A DNA stretch of 64,000 bases, taken from the NCBI RefSeq assembly GCF_003130795.1, contig NZ_CP029354.1, positions 62,001 to 126,000 on the forward strand, in the 5' to 3' direction. Below the pieces are notes generated by a model that was given only the letters and a program-made list of their open reading frames with translations, ran no database searches and had not been told where the DNA came from. Position 1 is the first letter of the stretch. Each line of letters opens with the position of its first letter. Shown here in pieces: positions 54,487 to 64,000 of this stretch. A program made the position numbers and the translations under genes. The stretch is from Azospirillum thermophilum (GTDB lineage: Bacteria > Pseudomonadota > Alphaproteobacteria > Azospirillales > Azospirillaceae).

Positions 54487-56949
54487 TCAGATGTCCAGCG
54501 TATCGCCGTCCTTGCGGTCGACGTAGCGGTAGCCCTTCGTCCGGGTGCCGCGCGAATACCAGCTCGCCTTCTTCGGCTTGCCGCCGTCGACGTTCACCCA
54601 TTCCTCCACCGCGAGATAGCCCAGCCTCACCAGATCGTCGGCGATGCGGGTGACGGCGTCTTCGTCGGGCGGCAGGGCGGCGGCGTCCACCTCCACGTCG
54701 GCCTCGCCCTTGGCCCCGTCCTTGGCTTTTGCCATGGCCTTGGCGGTGGCGGCGTTGGCCCGCAGCTCCGCCAGGATGTCCCTGGCCGTGCGGTAGACGG
54801 GCGACGGGGTGGCGGTGGCGGAGGTGACCGTCTGCTCCAGCACGCCGCAATCGGGATGGGCGCGTTCCAGGCTCTTGCAGATGTTCTGCGCGAGAACCTC
54901 GACCGGCAGGCTGAGCAGCCCGTCGATGGCGTCGCTGATCTGCTGGACCAGTCCCGACAGCTTGGGCGTGTCGCGGGCGATGCGCTTGGCCACGATGTAG
55001 CGCGTCGGCGCGGTGGGCAGGCAGCATTCCAGGACGAGGCGCTGCGTCTCCGCCAGGATCTGGTCGCGCGTCACCAGGTCGCCGAAGCTGTAGTCGCGCA
55101 CCAGCGAGCGGATCTTGTCCCGGCCGCCGAGCAGCCAGTCGATCAGCGGATCGGCCCAGCCGATCCAGGACCCGAAGGACCGCTTGAGCTGCGCGACGAG
55201 GATTTCCAGCAGCCGGTTGGCGCGCGTCATCACCGCATCGAGGAACGCGTCATAGTCGCCGGTGCTGACCGTCGGCCAGTCGCGGGCCTCGACCGGTCGG
55301 CGCGCCGTCCCGCACAGCGGGATGATGGGGTAGCGGACCTCCTGTCCCGCGATTCCGGTCGCCATCAGGTTGGGCAGCGGCGCGCCGGTGGGGTCGATGT
55401 GCGGATTGCTCCTCGGCAGGCCGAACCACTGTTCCAGGAAGCGCTGGCAGTTGCGGCGGCCCAGCTCGTAGTCGTGGCGGCGGAACTCGATGTCGAGGAA
55501 GCCGCCGAAGCCGCCCCACAGGCCGCAGGCGATGGCGGCGTCCTCCCGCCTCTCCTTGCCGTTGACGATGCTGTAGCGGGTGGGGGAGACGCGCCAGAGG
55601 TCGGCGTCGCTGTTGCTCGCCGAGCGCAGCAGCAGGTCGGGCCGGAAGCGGCTCTGCTCGACGAACATGCTGACCAGCTTGGCCGCGACCTTGGACAGCG
55701 CGGTGTTGGGCTTGCCGTCCGTCTCCAGCCCGTCGATGCCCGGCGCCTCCGGGAAGGGGCTGACCATCAGGACGATGCGGTCGACATTGGCGACATCGGC
55801 TGCCGAGGGGGTCGGCGGATCGTCCATCAGCGCATAACGCGCGAGGTCGAAGGGGTCGTTGTTGATCGCCCCGCCATCCACCGCCGCGAAGCGGTAGCCG
55901 GTCGGCGCCGTGACGGTCAGGCCGCTCCACGGCCATTGCGGCCTGATGTCCGCGAAGAGGGAGGGCGCCAGAGCCAGAGGCCAGGCCCGCTTGTCGTAGA
56001 AGGCGACGGGGTGTTCGAGGTCGATGGCCGACAGGCCGACCGGGAAGGCGCCGGACGCCAGCGTGTTCTTGATGAACCGCTCGCAGTTCGGCTTGGTGCC
56101 GGACGCGCTGTCCTTGAACCAGAGAGAGGCCGGGTCGGTCGACGGGCCGGTGACGGTGTAGTCGTAGGAGGCGTCGGCAGCGGCCCAGGCGCTGCCGAAG
56201 TCCGCGCTGCCCAGCCCCTTGATCGTGAAATGGGCATGGTCGAGATGGTTCATCATGCCGTAGATCGAGGAGCCCGCGCCGCCCTGCACCTGGATCTTGT
56301 AGGGAATCCCGCGGGTGTTGGTCTGGGTCAGGAAGATGCTCAGCTTCCCGGCGATATAGGGGGGGCGGGCGGCGGGTACCGCCTCCAGGCTGTTCAGCGC
56401 GATCTCGCCGATCTTCATCAGCGGCTCGGCGTTCAGCAGGGACCGCACGCTGCCGATCTGCGTCACCTTCGTCAGGTCGCCGGTGTCGAGCAGGCCCGGC
56501 ACTCCCGTCGTGTCGCCGGGCTTCTTGACGAAGGCCGGACCGTCGACCCAGGCGGTGTAGAGCTCCGGCAGGACGTGCCAGGGAATCTTGCCGGCCTCCG
56601 GCTTTGCCCCGCGCGCGACGTGGGTGGCGGTGCTCGTGTCGTCCAGCGGGCCGGAGGGGCGGGCGCCCTTGCCGGCGGCCAGCGAGCCGATCGAGCTGGT
56701 GATGGCGCCGGCCGAGGCGCCGGTCATGACGGCAAGGACCACCCGATGGCGGGGAACGGTCCTGTCCTCCGTCCTGAGGTCCTTTTCCGCGTCCTTCGCC
56801 TTCTCCCACTCGCTGAGCGCTTCGACCAGGAAGTCGAGGACGCCCGCCGAATAGGCACCGGCGGAAATCGCACCGGACATGGCAAGGCCGAGGTAGATCG
56901 TCTTCTGATCGTCGTCGGCGACCGGTTCCGCGGTATTCGTTTCAGTCAT
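54487..56949 (-). CDS. Long patatin-like phospholipase
   Basis: An 820-residue protein. Near the N-terminus GLAMSGAISAGAYSAGVLDFL forms the glycine-rich oxyanion region; GASAG (77-81) carries the nucleophile S79; DGG with D358 (in AAVDGGAINNDPFDLARYAL) is the dyad partner. Patatins are acyl hydrolases acting on phospholipid esters. The 450-residue C-terminal extension is unlike short patatins and includes an Ala/Lys-rich coiled segment (RANAATAKAMAKAKDGAKGE). I chose ATG 56949 over 57000. A TetR gene lies upstream on the same strand. Confidence 0.85.
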   Translation of the reverse strand: MTETNTAEPVADDDQKTIYLGLAMSGAISAGAYSAGVLDFLVEALSEWEKAKDAEKDLRTEDRTVPRHRVVLAVMTGASAGAITSSIGSLAAGKGARPSGPLDDTSTATHVARGAKPEAGKIPWHVLPELYTAWVDGPAFVKKPGDTTGVPGLLDTGDLTKVTQIGSVRSLLNAEPLMKIGEIALNSLEAVPAARPPYIAGKLSIFLTQTNTRGIPYKIQVQGGAGSSIYGMMNHLDHAHFTIKGLGSADFGSAWAAADASYDYTVTGPSTDPASLWFKDSASGTKPNCERFIKNTLASGAFPVGLSAIDLEHPVAFYDKRAWPLALAPSLFADIRPQWPWSGLTVTAPTGYRFAAVDGGAINNDPFDLARYALMDDPPTPSAADVANVDRIVLMVSPFPEAPGIDGLETDGKPNTALSKVAAKLVSMFVEQSRFRPDLLLRSASNSDADLWRVSPTRYSIVNGKERREDAAIACGLWGGFGGFLDIEFRRHDYELGRRNCQRFLEQWFGLPRSNPHIDPTGAPLPNLMATGIAGQEVRYPIIPLCGTARRPVEARDWPTVSTGDYDAFLDAVMTRANRLLEILVAQLKRSFGSWIGWADPLIDWLLGGRDKIRSLVRDYSFGDLVTRDQILAETQRLVLECCLPTAPTRYIVAKRIARDTPKLSGLVQQISDAIDGLLSLPVEVLAQNICKSLERAHPDCGVLEQTVTSATATPSPVYRTARDILAELRANAATAKAMAKAKDGAKGEADVEVDAAALPPDEDAVTRIADDLVRLGYLAVEEWVNVDGGKPKKASWYSRGTRTKGYRYVDRKDGDTLDI

Positions 56950-57111
56950 GGCGCCCCCAGCCTTCCGGTGAATACCCATGTATGGTTTGCATAGCCACAA
57001 GTATTCGCGAAGATATACCTGAGACGGGCTCAGATTTTACAGGCAACGAGACCCTGTCAACCTGCGCGGAGGCTGGGGCGACTTCAAGAGATCGGAAGAT
57101 GCTTCCGCCGG

Positions 57112-57723
57112 TCAGACCACCAGCGAGCGGACCGGCCGCGGACGCCCGGTGCCGGCGATCTGCCGGACGAGCGGGACCAGCGCCTCGTCCGACGGGTCGA
57201 GGCGACGGTGCAGCAGGCGGTTCCAGGCGGCGGCGACGGTCAGCTCGGCGGCGATGTCGCTGCTGGCCTGCGGGTCCATGTCGCCGCGCAGCAGTGCGCG
57301 GTCGAAGATCGCCGCGATCATCCGGCGGCGTTGCGCGACATAGTCGGCCAGTGCGGCGGCGACGTCCGGGTCCGACTGCGCCTCCGCGATGATCAGGCGG
57401 AACAGGTCGCCGTTCGGGCCGGTCGCCCAGAAGGCGAACAGCCGCTTGAGGAACAGGAGAAGGTCGCCGTCCAGCGAGCCGGTGTCGGGGATTGCAATGT
57501 CCTGCTTTCGGCGGTCATATACGGCGAGCAGCAGCCGGCCGCGGCTGGGCCACCAGCGATAGACCGTGGGCTTTCCCGCCCGGGCCCGGCGGGCGACCGC
57601 CTCGATCGACAGGGCGGGGTAGCCGCCCTCCACCAGGATGGCCTCCGCAGCGTCCAATACGGCCCGTTCCGTTTCGGGGTTGCGCCGGGCGCCGATCGAG
57701 CCGCGGGACTTCTGCTCCGTCAC
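57112..57723 (-). CDS. TetR-family transcriptional regulator
   Basis: A 203-residue repressor with an N-terminal helix-turn-helix (AVLDAAEAILVEGGYPALSIEAVARRARAGKPTVYRWWPSRGRLL, about 20-65) and a C-terminal helical ligand domain. It is upstream of the patatin gene and divergent from a small membrane protein, with a palindrome between. It probably controls both. Confidence 0.92.
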   Translation of the reverse strand: MTEQKSRGSIGARRNPETERAVLDAAEAILVEGGYPALSIEAVARRARAGKPTVYRWWPSRGRLLLAVYDRRKQDIAIPDTGSLDGDLLLFLKRLFAFWATGPNGDLFRLIIAEAQSDPDVAAALADYVAQRRRMIAAIFDRALLRGDMDPQASSDIAAELTVAAAWNRLLHRRLDPSDEALVPLVRQIAGTGRPRPVRSLVV

Positions 57724-57776
57724 GATATCCCCCTCCTATACACAAAGGCCTGGAACGGTATCGGCTATTGAAAACG

Positions 57777-57811
57777 AAACGGACCGTTTATATAAACGGC
57801 TCGTTCCGTTT
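57777..57811. promoter_or_regulatory. Palindromic operator between tetR and small membrane gene
   Basis: A perfect 16-bp palindrome CCGTTTATATAAACGG (57784-57799) is flanked by AAACGGA (57777-57783) and TCCGTTT (57805-57811), 20 to 50 bp upstream of ATG 57830. The spacing suits two TetR dimers. Confidence 0.75.
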
Positions 57812-57829
57812 TTATGTGGGGAGTGTGCC

Positions 57830-58066
57830 ATGTCCGCGTCGTCCCGTCCACAGCCTCCGATACGGTCCCGCCTGCGGTTCACCGCCCTGGTCGCGCTGGG
57901 GGTCTACCCGGTGGTGACCCTGCTGCTCTACGCCGTCCTGTCGGTCACGCCGGGCTGGGCGACATGGCAGCGGACGCTGATCGTCGCCCCGCTGATGGTG
58001 GTCATCGTCGTCTGGGTGCTGATTCCCACCATCAACCGGCGGTTCGGCCGCTGGCTCGCCGCCTGA
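57830..58066 (+). CDS. Small two-helix membrane protein, DUF2798-like
   Basis: A 78-residue protein with two hydrophobic segments: LRFTALVALGVYPVVTLLLYAVLSV and TLIVAPLMVVIVVWVLIPTINRRFG. The pattern of the second helix ending in PTINRRFGRWL fits the DUF2798 family, often controlled by TetR regulators. ATG 57830 has GGGGAG upstream. Function unknown. Confidence 0.75.
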   Translation: MSASSRPQPPIRSRLRFTALVALGVYPVVTLLLYAVLSVTPGWATWQRTLIVAPLMVVIVVWVLIPTINRRFGRWLAA

Positions 58067-58107
58067 CGGCCCCGGGGGCGGCGCGTCCCGGCCCCGGCCG
58101 GGGGGCG

Positions 58108-58914
58108 TCAGTCCTCGTAGGCCGGATCCTCGGCGAGGACCGCCTGCCCCGCCGCGTCGGCCACCTGCACCTGGCAGTCGGCGGCGGCGAAGGTCTCCAT
58201 CAGGTCCGGCGGCGGCAGCCGGTCGGTGAACAGCGTGTCCACGGCCCGCACATGGGCGACGCGGATCGTGGCGTTGCGGCCGAACTTGGTATGGTCGGCC
58301 ACCAGGAAGATGCGGCGCGAGCTTTCGATGATGGCGCGCGCCACCCGCACCTCGGGCTCGTCATAGTCGAGCAGGTCGCCCTCGGCGTCGATGCCGCTGA
58401 TGCCGATGATGCCGATGTCCACCTTGTACTGGCGGATGAAGTCGACCGTCGGCTCGCCGACGATGCCGCCGTCGCGTTCGCGGATCGATCCGCCGGCGAT
58501 CGATACCGGGAAGCTGGTGTTCTTGTGGAAGATGGTGGCGACGTTCAGGTTGTTGGTGATCACCCGCAGCCGGCGGTGGCCGCAGAGCGCCAGCGCCACC
58601 GCCTCGGTCGTCGTGCCGATGTTGAGGAAGAGGGAGGCGTCCTCCGGCACGTGGCGGGCGACCAGCTCGGCGATGCGCCGCTTCTCCTCGGCCATCAGGC
58701 TTTGGCGGGTGGCGTAGGCGATGTTCTCCACGCTGGAGGGCACGGTCACCCCGCCGCGGAACCGCCGCACCGCCGACTGGCCGGCCAGCGTCTCGATGTC
58801 GCGGCGGATCGTCTGCGGCGTGACGTTGAAATGTTCGGCCAGCCACTGGATCTGCACCATGCCCTTGGCGTGCACCAGATTGATGATCGCCTGCTGCCGG
58901 CTCTCCGCATCCAT
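58108..58914 (-). CDS. glpR: DeoR-family glycerol-3-phosphate regulator
   Basis: A 268-residue DeoR-type repressor with helix-turn-helix at residues 20-55 (VQIQWLAEHFNVTPQTIRRDIETLAGQ) and the sugar-phosphate-binding domain motif NIGTTTEAVALAL. It is divergent from the glpD-glpSTP operon, which it should repress until glycerol 3-phosphate is present. Confidence 0.9.
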   Translation of the reverse strand: MDAESRQQAIINLVHAKGMVQIQWLAEHFNVTPQTIRRDIETLAGQSAVRRFRGGVTVPSSVENIAYATRQSLMAEEKRRIAELVARHVPEDASLFLNIGTTTEAVALALCGHRRLRVITNNLNVATIFHKNTSFPVSIAGGSIRERDGGIVGEPTVDFIRQYKVDIGIIGISGIDAEGDLLDYDEPEVRVARAIIESSRRIFLVADHTKFGRNATIRVAHVRAVDTLFTDRLPPPDLMETFAAADCQVQVADAAGQAVLAEDPAYED

Positions 58915-59484
58915 TCGCTTCCCTCCCCCGTCCGGTCGGATCCCATGGTCCGGGCGCCGTCACCGGCCGCCGCATGGATCGTTTGTTCGTATAACCATCA
59001 TGTTACTTTACGAAAATAGGCGCGCGTGATATAGCGACATTTTGAAAACTGCCGAAACAGAGGCTGCCGGCACGGCGCCGGGCGCACCGTGGGCGAGGGA
59101 GTCTACCCACCCGGATCACCCCGGGTCCAGCATGGACTCGACGGGACGGGCGGCGCTCCCGCCGGCCGGAGCTTGCCGGTCCTGCCGGCCCCGGCGGTGC
59201 GATGCGCGCTTTCGAACCGTTCCGAACCGCAACCGTGGGGCGCCCGCCGGATCGCCGAAACCCGAAGGCCGGGCGCGAAAACATGTTGAGTCGGACGAGT
59301 TTTTCTCACTGGCCCCCTCGCCCGGCGGACAGGACGGAGCCGGGTCCGCAACAGCCGATACTCCCTGCGGAGGATACTCGTAGGCACAACAAACATTTTC
59401 CTTTGCATACGCTGACGAAAACAATATGTTCGGAAACGAAAGCGACGGGGTCCCGAGCGGGCCGGCGCGATACGAGGAGGGACA
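58915..59484. promoter_or_regulatory. glpR-glpD divergent regulatory region
   Basis: 570 bp without a supported gene. AT-richer patches near 58980-59040 and 59390-59440 probably carry the divergent promoters. Several CGAAAA/CGAAAC and TTCGT motifs lie in these two patches and might be GlpR half-sites, but no single clear palindrome stands out. Confidence 0.4.
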
Positions 59485-61040
59485 ATGGCGGACGCTTCCC
59501 AAGAAGCGGTGGATCTGCTGATCGTCGGCGGCGGCGTGAACGGCGTGGGCATCGCCCGCGATGCGGTCGGCCGGGGGCTGTCGGTGATGCTGTGCGAGCA
59601 GGGCGACCTCGCGGGCGCCACCTCGTCGGCCAGCACGAAGCTGATTCACGGCGGCCTGCGCTACCTGGAATACTACGAGTTCCGCCTGGTGCGGGAGGCC
59701 CTGCAGGAGCGCGAGGTGCTGCTGCGCGCCGCTCCGCACATCATCTGGCCGATGCGCTTCGTCCTGCCGCACGACGCCAGCATGCGGCCGGCCTGGATGG
59801 TGCGCATCGGCCTGTTCCTCTACGACCATCTCGGCAAGCGGCGCCTGCTGCCGGGCTCCTCCGGGCTCGACCTGACGCGCCATCCGGCGGGCGGGCCGCT
59901 CAGCCCCGGCTTCACCAAGGCCTTCGAATATTCCGACTGCTGGGTGGAGGACAGCCGGCTGGTCGTGCTGAACGCCATGGACGCGCGCGAGCGCGGCGCC
60001 ACCATCCTGACCCGCACCCGCTGCGAGAAGGCGACGCGCGTCGACGGCGGGTGGGTGGCCCGCCTCGTCTCCACCGGGACGGACGAGGTGCGCACCGTGC
60101 GCGCCCGCGCGCTGGTCAATGCCGCCGGCCCCTGGGTCCGCGACATGATCGCCCGGCGCACCGGCGTGAAGGTCGACAAGTCGGTGCGGCTGGTGAAGGG
60201 CTCGCACATCGTCGTGCCGAAGATGTTCGAGGGCGGGCACGCCTACATCTTCCAGAACGACGACCGCCGCATCGTCTTCGCCATTCCCTACGAGGGCGAC
60301 TTCACGCTGATCGGCACCACCGACCTCGACTTCACCGGCGATCCCGCCGGGGTGGCGATTGACGCGGAGGAGGTCACCTACCTCTGCCGGGCCGTCTCGC
60401 GCTATTTCAAGACACCGGTGGCGGAGTCCGACGTGGTGTGGAGCTACAGCGGCGTGCGGCCGCTGTTCGACGACGCCAGCGGCAACGCCTCGGCCGTCAC
60501 GCGCGACTATGTGCTGGAGCTCGACGCGCCGGAGGGGCAGGGCGCCATGCTGTCGATCTTCGGCGGCAAGATCACCACCTTCCGCCGCCTCGCCGAGGAG
60601 GCGGTGGACAAGCTGCTGAAGCCGCTCGGCCGCGGCGGCGCCTCCTGGACCGCGGCGGTCCCGCTGCCCGGCGGCGACATCGCCGACGCCGACTTCGCGG
60701 GCTTCCTGGCCGGCGTCCGCCGCCGCCATCCCTGGCTGCCGGCCGAGACGGCCCGGCGCCTCGCCCGCGCCTACGGCACGCGGATCGAGCGGATCCTGAA
60801 GGGCGCGGCCGGCCCCGCCGACCTCGGCCGCGACTTCGGCGGCGGCGTGTACGAGGCGGAGCTCGACTACGCCGCGGCGGAGGAGTTCGCGCGGACCGGC
60901 GACGACTTCCTGTGGCGCCGGTCGAAGCTGGGGCTGCACCTGGACGAGGCGGCGCGCACGGCGATCGCCGGCTGGTTCGACGCCCGCCGGGAGAACGCGG
61001 AGGACAACCGCGCCGGCCGCCGCTCTGTGGGAGGGAACCG

Positions 61041-61044
<4 letters not shown>
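59485..61044 (+). CDS. glpD: Glycerol-3-phosphate dehydrogenase, FAD-dependent aerobic type
   Basis: A 519-residue membrane-associated enzyme that oxidises glycerol 3-phosphate to dihydroxyacetone phosphate. It has the FAD motif LLIVGGGVNGVGIARDAVGRGL, TSSASTKLIHGGLRYLE (GlpD signature), LVNAAGPWVRDM and [24 protein letters not shown] precedes the ATG. Its TGA overlaps the glpS start. Confidence 0.95.
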
Positions 61045-62144
<1,100 letters not shown>

Positions 62145-62154
62145 GGGCCGGCCC

Positions 62155-63240
62155 ATGGCGACCATCCATTTCGACGATCTCGGCCACTCCTACCACCCGA
62201 ACCCCACGCGCCCGGAGGACTATGCGCTCCGCCGACTGTCGCAGGAGTGGGAGGACGGCAAGGCCTACGCCCTGCTGGGTCCCTCCGGCTGCGGCAAGTC
62301 CACGCTGCTGAACATCATCTCCGGCCTGCTGGTGCCGAGCGAGGGGCGCGTGCTGTTCGACGGCGTCGACGTCACCCGCCGCACCCCGGAGGAGCGGAAC
62401 ATCGCCCAGGTGTTCCAGTTCCCGGTGATCTACGACACCATGTCGGTGTACGAGAACCTCGCCTTCCCGCTGCGCAACCGCAAGGTCCCGGAGGCCGAGG
62501 TCGACCGCCGCGTCCGCGAGGTGGCCGACGCCCTCGACCTCACCGCCGACCTGAAGCGCCGCGCCCAGCGGCTGACCCCGGACGCCAAGCAGAAGATCTC
62601 CATGGGCCGCGGGCTGGTGCGCTCCGACGTGGCGGCGATCCTGTTCGACGAGCCGCTGACCGTCATCGACCCGCACACCAAGTGGCTGCTGCGCCGCAAG
62701 CTGCGCCAGATCCACGAGGACTACCGGGTCAGCATGATCTACGTGACCCACGACCAGGTGGAGGCGCTGACCTTCGCCGACCGGGTCGCGGTGATGTACG
62801 AGGGCGCCATCGTCCAGCTCGGCACCCCGCAGGAGCTGTTCGAGACGCCGCAGCACACCTTCGTCGGCTACTTCATCGGCAGCCCCGGCATCAACCTGAT
62901 GCCCTGCGCCGTCGGCGCCGACCAGGTGACGGTGGACGGCACCGTCATCCCGCTCGCCTCGGGCAGCACCGCCGCCCTGCCGGCGCGCGACGGCCGCTTC
63001 GAGCTGGGCATCCGGCCGGAGTTCCTGGAGCTGACGCGCAGCGGCGCGGCCGGCGCCGTCCCGGTGCAGGTGGTGGGGGTGGACGACCTCGGCACCTCCA
63101 AGCTCGCGACGCTGCGGCTGGGCGCCCACACGCTGAAGGCCCGGCTGGGCGAGGAGCAGGAGGTCCCGGCGCTCGACGCCGCGGTCCGCTTCCCGCCGCG
63201 CTGGACCAGGCTCTACCGCGACAGCCACCTCGTCGCCTGA
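62155..63240 (+). CDS. glpT: Glycerol-3-phosphate ABC transporter ATP-binding protein GlpT
   Basis: A 361-residue ATPase with Walker A GPSGCGKST, a degenerate signature RLTPDAKQKISMGRGL in place of LSGGQ, Walker B ILFDEPLTVID, and the C-terminal TOBE-like domain. The degenerate signature is a GlpT trait in rhizobial GlpSTPQUV systems. Not related to the MFS GlpT of E. coli. Confidence 0.92.
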   Translation: MATIHFDDLGHSYHPNPTRPEDYALRRLSQEWEDGKAYALLGPSGCGKSTLLNIISGLLVPSEGRVLFDGVDVTRRTPEERNIAQVFQFPVIYDTMSVYENLAFPLRNRKVPEAEVDRRVREVADALDLTADLKRRAQRLTPDAKQKISMGRGLVRSDVAAILFDEPLTVIDPHTKWLLRRKLRQIHEDYRVSMIYVTHDQVEALTFADRVAVMYEGAIVQLGTPQELFETPQHTFVGYFIGSPGINLMPCAVGADQVTVDGTVIPLASGSTAALPARDGRFELGIRPEFLELTRSGAAGAVPVQVVGVDDLGTSKLATLRLGAHTLKARLGEEQEVPALDAAVRFPPRWTRLYRDSHLVA

Positions 63241-63288
63241 GTCCGAGAACACGTCGAAAACCAGATAACGGAGGGAGGAACCGGACCC

Positions 63289-64000
<712 letters not shown>

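Noticed and set aside
54487..56949. The patatin as a CBASS effector (CapV)
   Set aside because: No cyclic-nucleotide cyclase, ubiquitin-like or nuclease gene is nearby; the protein is twice the length of CapV.
54199..56994. A 931-residue open frame on the plus strand
   Set aside because: Antisense to the patatin-like gene; composition is that of a GC-rich shadow frame.

Overview
This is a 64 kb piece of a GC-rich (about 70%), gene-dense alphaproteobacterial replicon. The style points to Azospirillum or a close Rhodospirillales relative; this is inferred from codon use, gene content and the replication system, not from a marker gene. It includes a plasmid/chromid origin: a Rep_3-type initiator gene (11028-12473, minus) next to about 1 kb of non-coding DNA carrying at least eleven copies of a CCTTAC...GGGGGCG iteron in both orientations. 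The replicon is therefore probably a chromid or megaplasmid rich in accessory metabolism. No rRNA, tRNA, CRISPR array or insertion sequence was seen.

Layout. 1-4.4 kb: an RTX protein divergent from a type I secretion ABC transporter and its HlyD adaptor. 4.4-9.1 kb: a scattered exopolysaccharide module (ParA/BcsQ-like ATPase, HlyD-like adaptor, Tat-exported TIM-barrel protein, processive family 2 glycosyltransferase). 9.3-11 kb: a small GYF_2-like protein and a class III CoA-transferase. 11-13.5 kb: repA and the iteron origin. 13.5-17.5 kb: a dctPQM TRAP transporter and a divergent MarR-like regulator. 17.5-20.8 kb: a 5-oxoprolinase operon pxpBCA with a LysE-type exporter. 20.9-30.1 kb: a seven-gene, one-strand glycan cluster with overlapping genes: two epimerases (one fused to a glycoside-hydrolase-like barrel), a radical SAM enzyme, a GT4 glycosyltransferase and three CgeB-type glycosyltransferases. 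30.7-35.5 kb: a small RTX protein, an unknown protein, an acetylpolyamine amidohydrolase, a LysR regulator and D-erythronate dehydrogenase.

35.4-39.8 kb is the most interesting part: a class II lanthipeptide locus. It has two paralogous precursor peptides with Nif11-like leaders and a CCG-type LanM synthetase. Each of the three genes is preceded by the same pair of TGGGAC boxes exactly 21 bp apart, which marks them as one regulon. No dedicated exporter or protease lies next to them.

39.8-51.4 kb: a YbdD-like peptide, universal stress protein, YitT-type membrane protein, aromatic aminotransferase, aldose 1-epimerase, two chemoreceptors and a hybrid sensor kinase. 51.5-54.2 kb: a Tat-exported flavin amine oxidase, a cytochrome c and a secreted RidA, which read as one periplasmic amine-oxidation pathway. 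54.5-58.1 kb: a long patatin-like protein, a TetR regulator and a small membrane protein. 58.1-64 kb: the glycerol-3-phosphate locus (glpR, glpD, glpS, glpT, glpP), which runs off the end.

Three genes (pxpC, one cgeB-type gene and one chemoreceptor) are broken by single-base losses, mostly in short G/C runs. The pattern looks more like base-calling error than biological decay.
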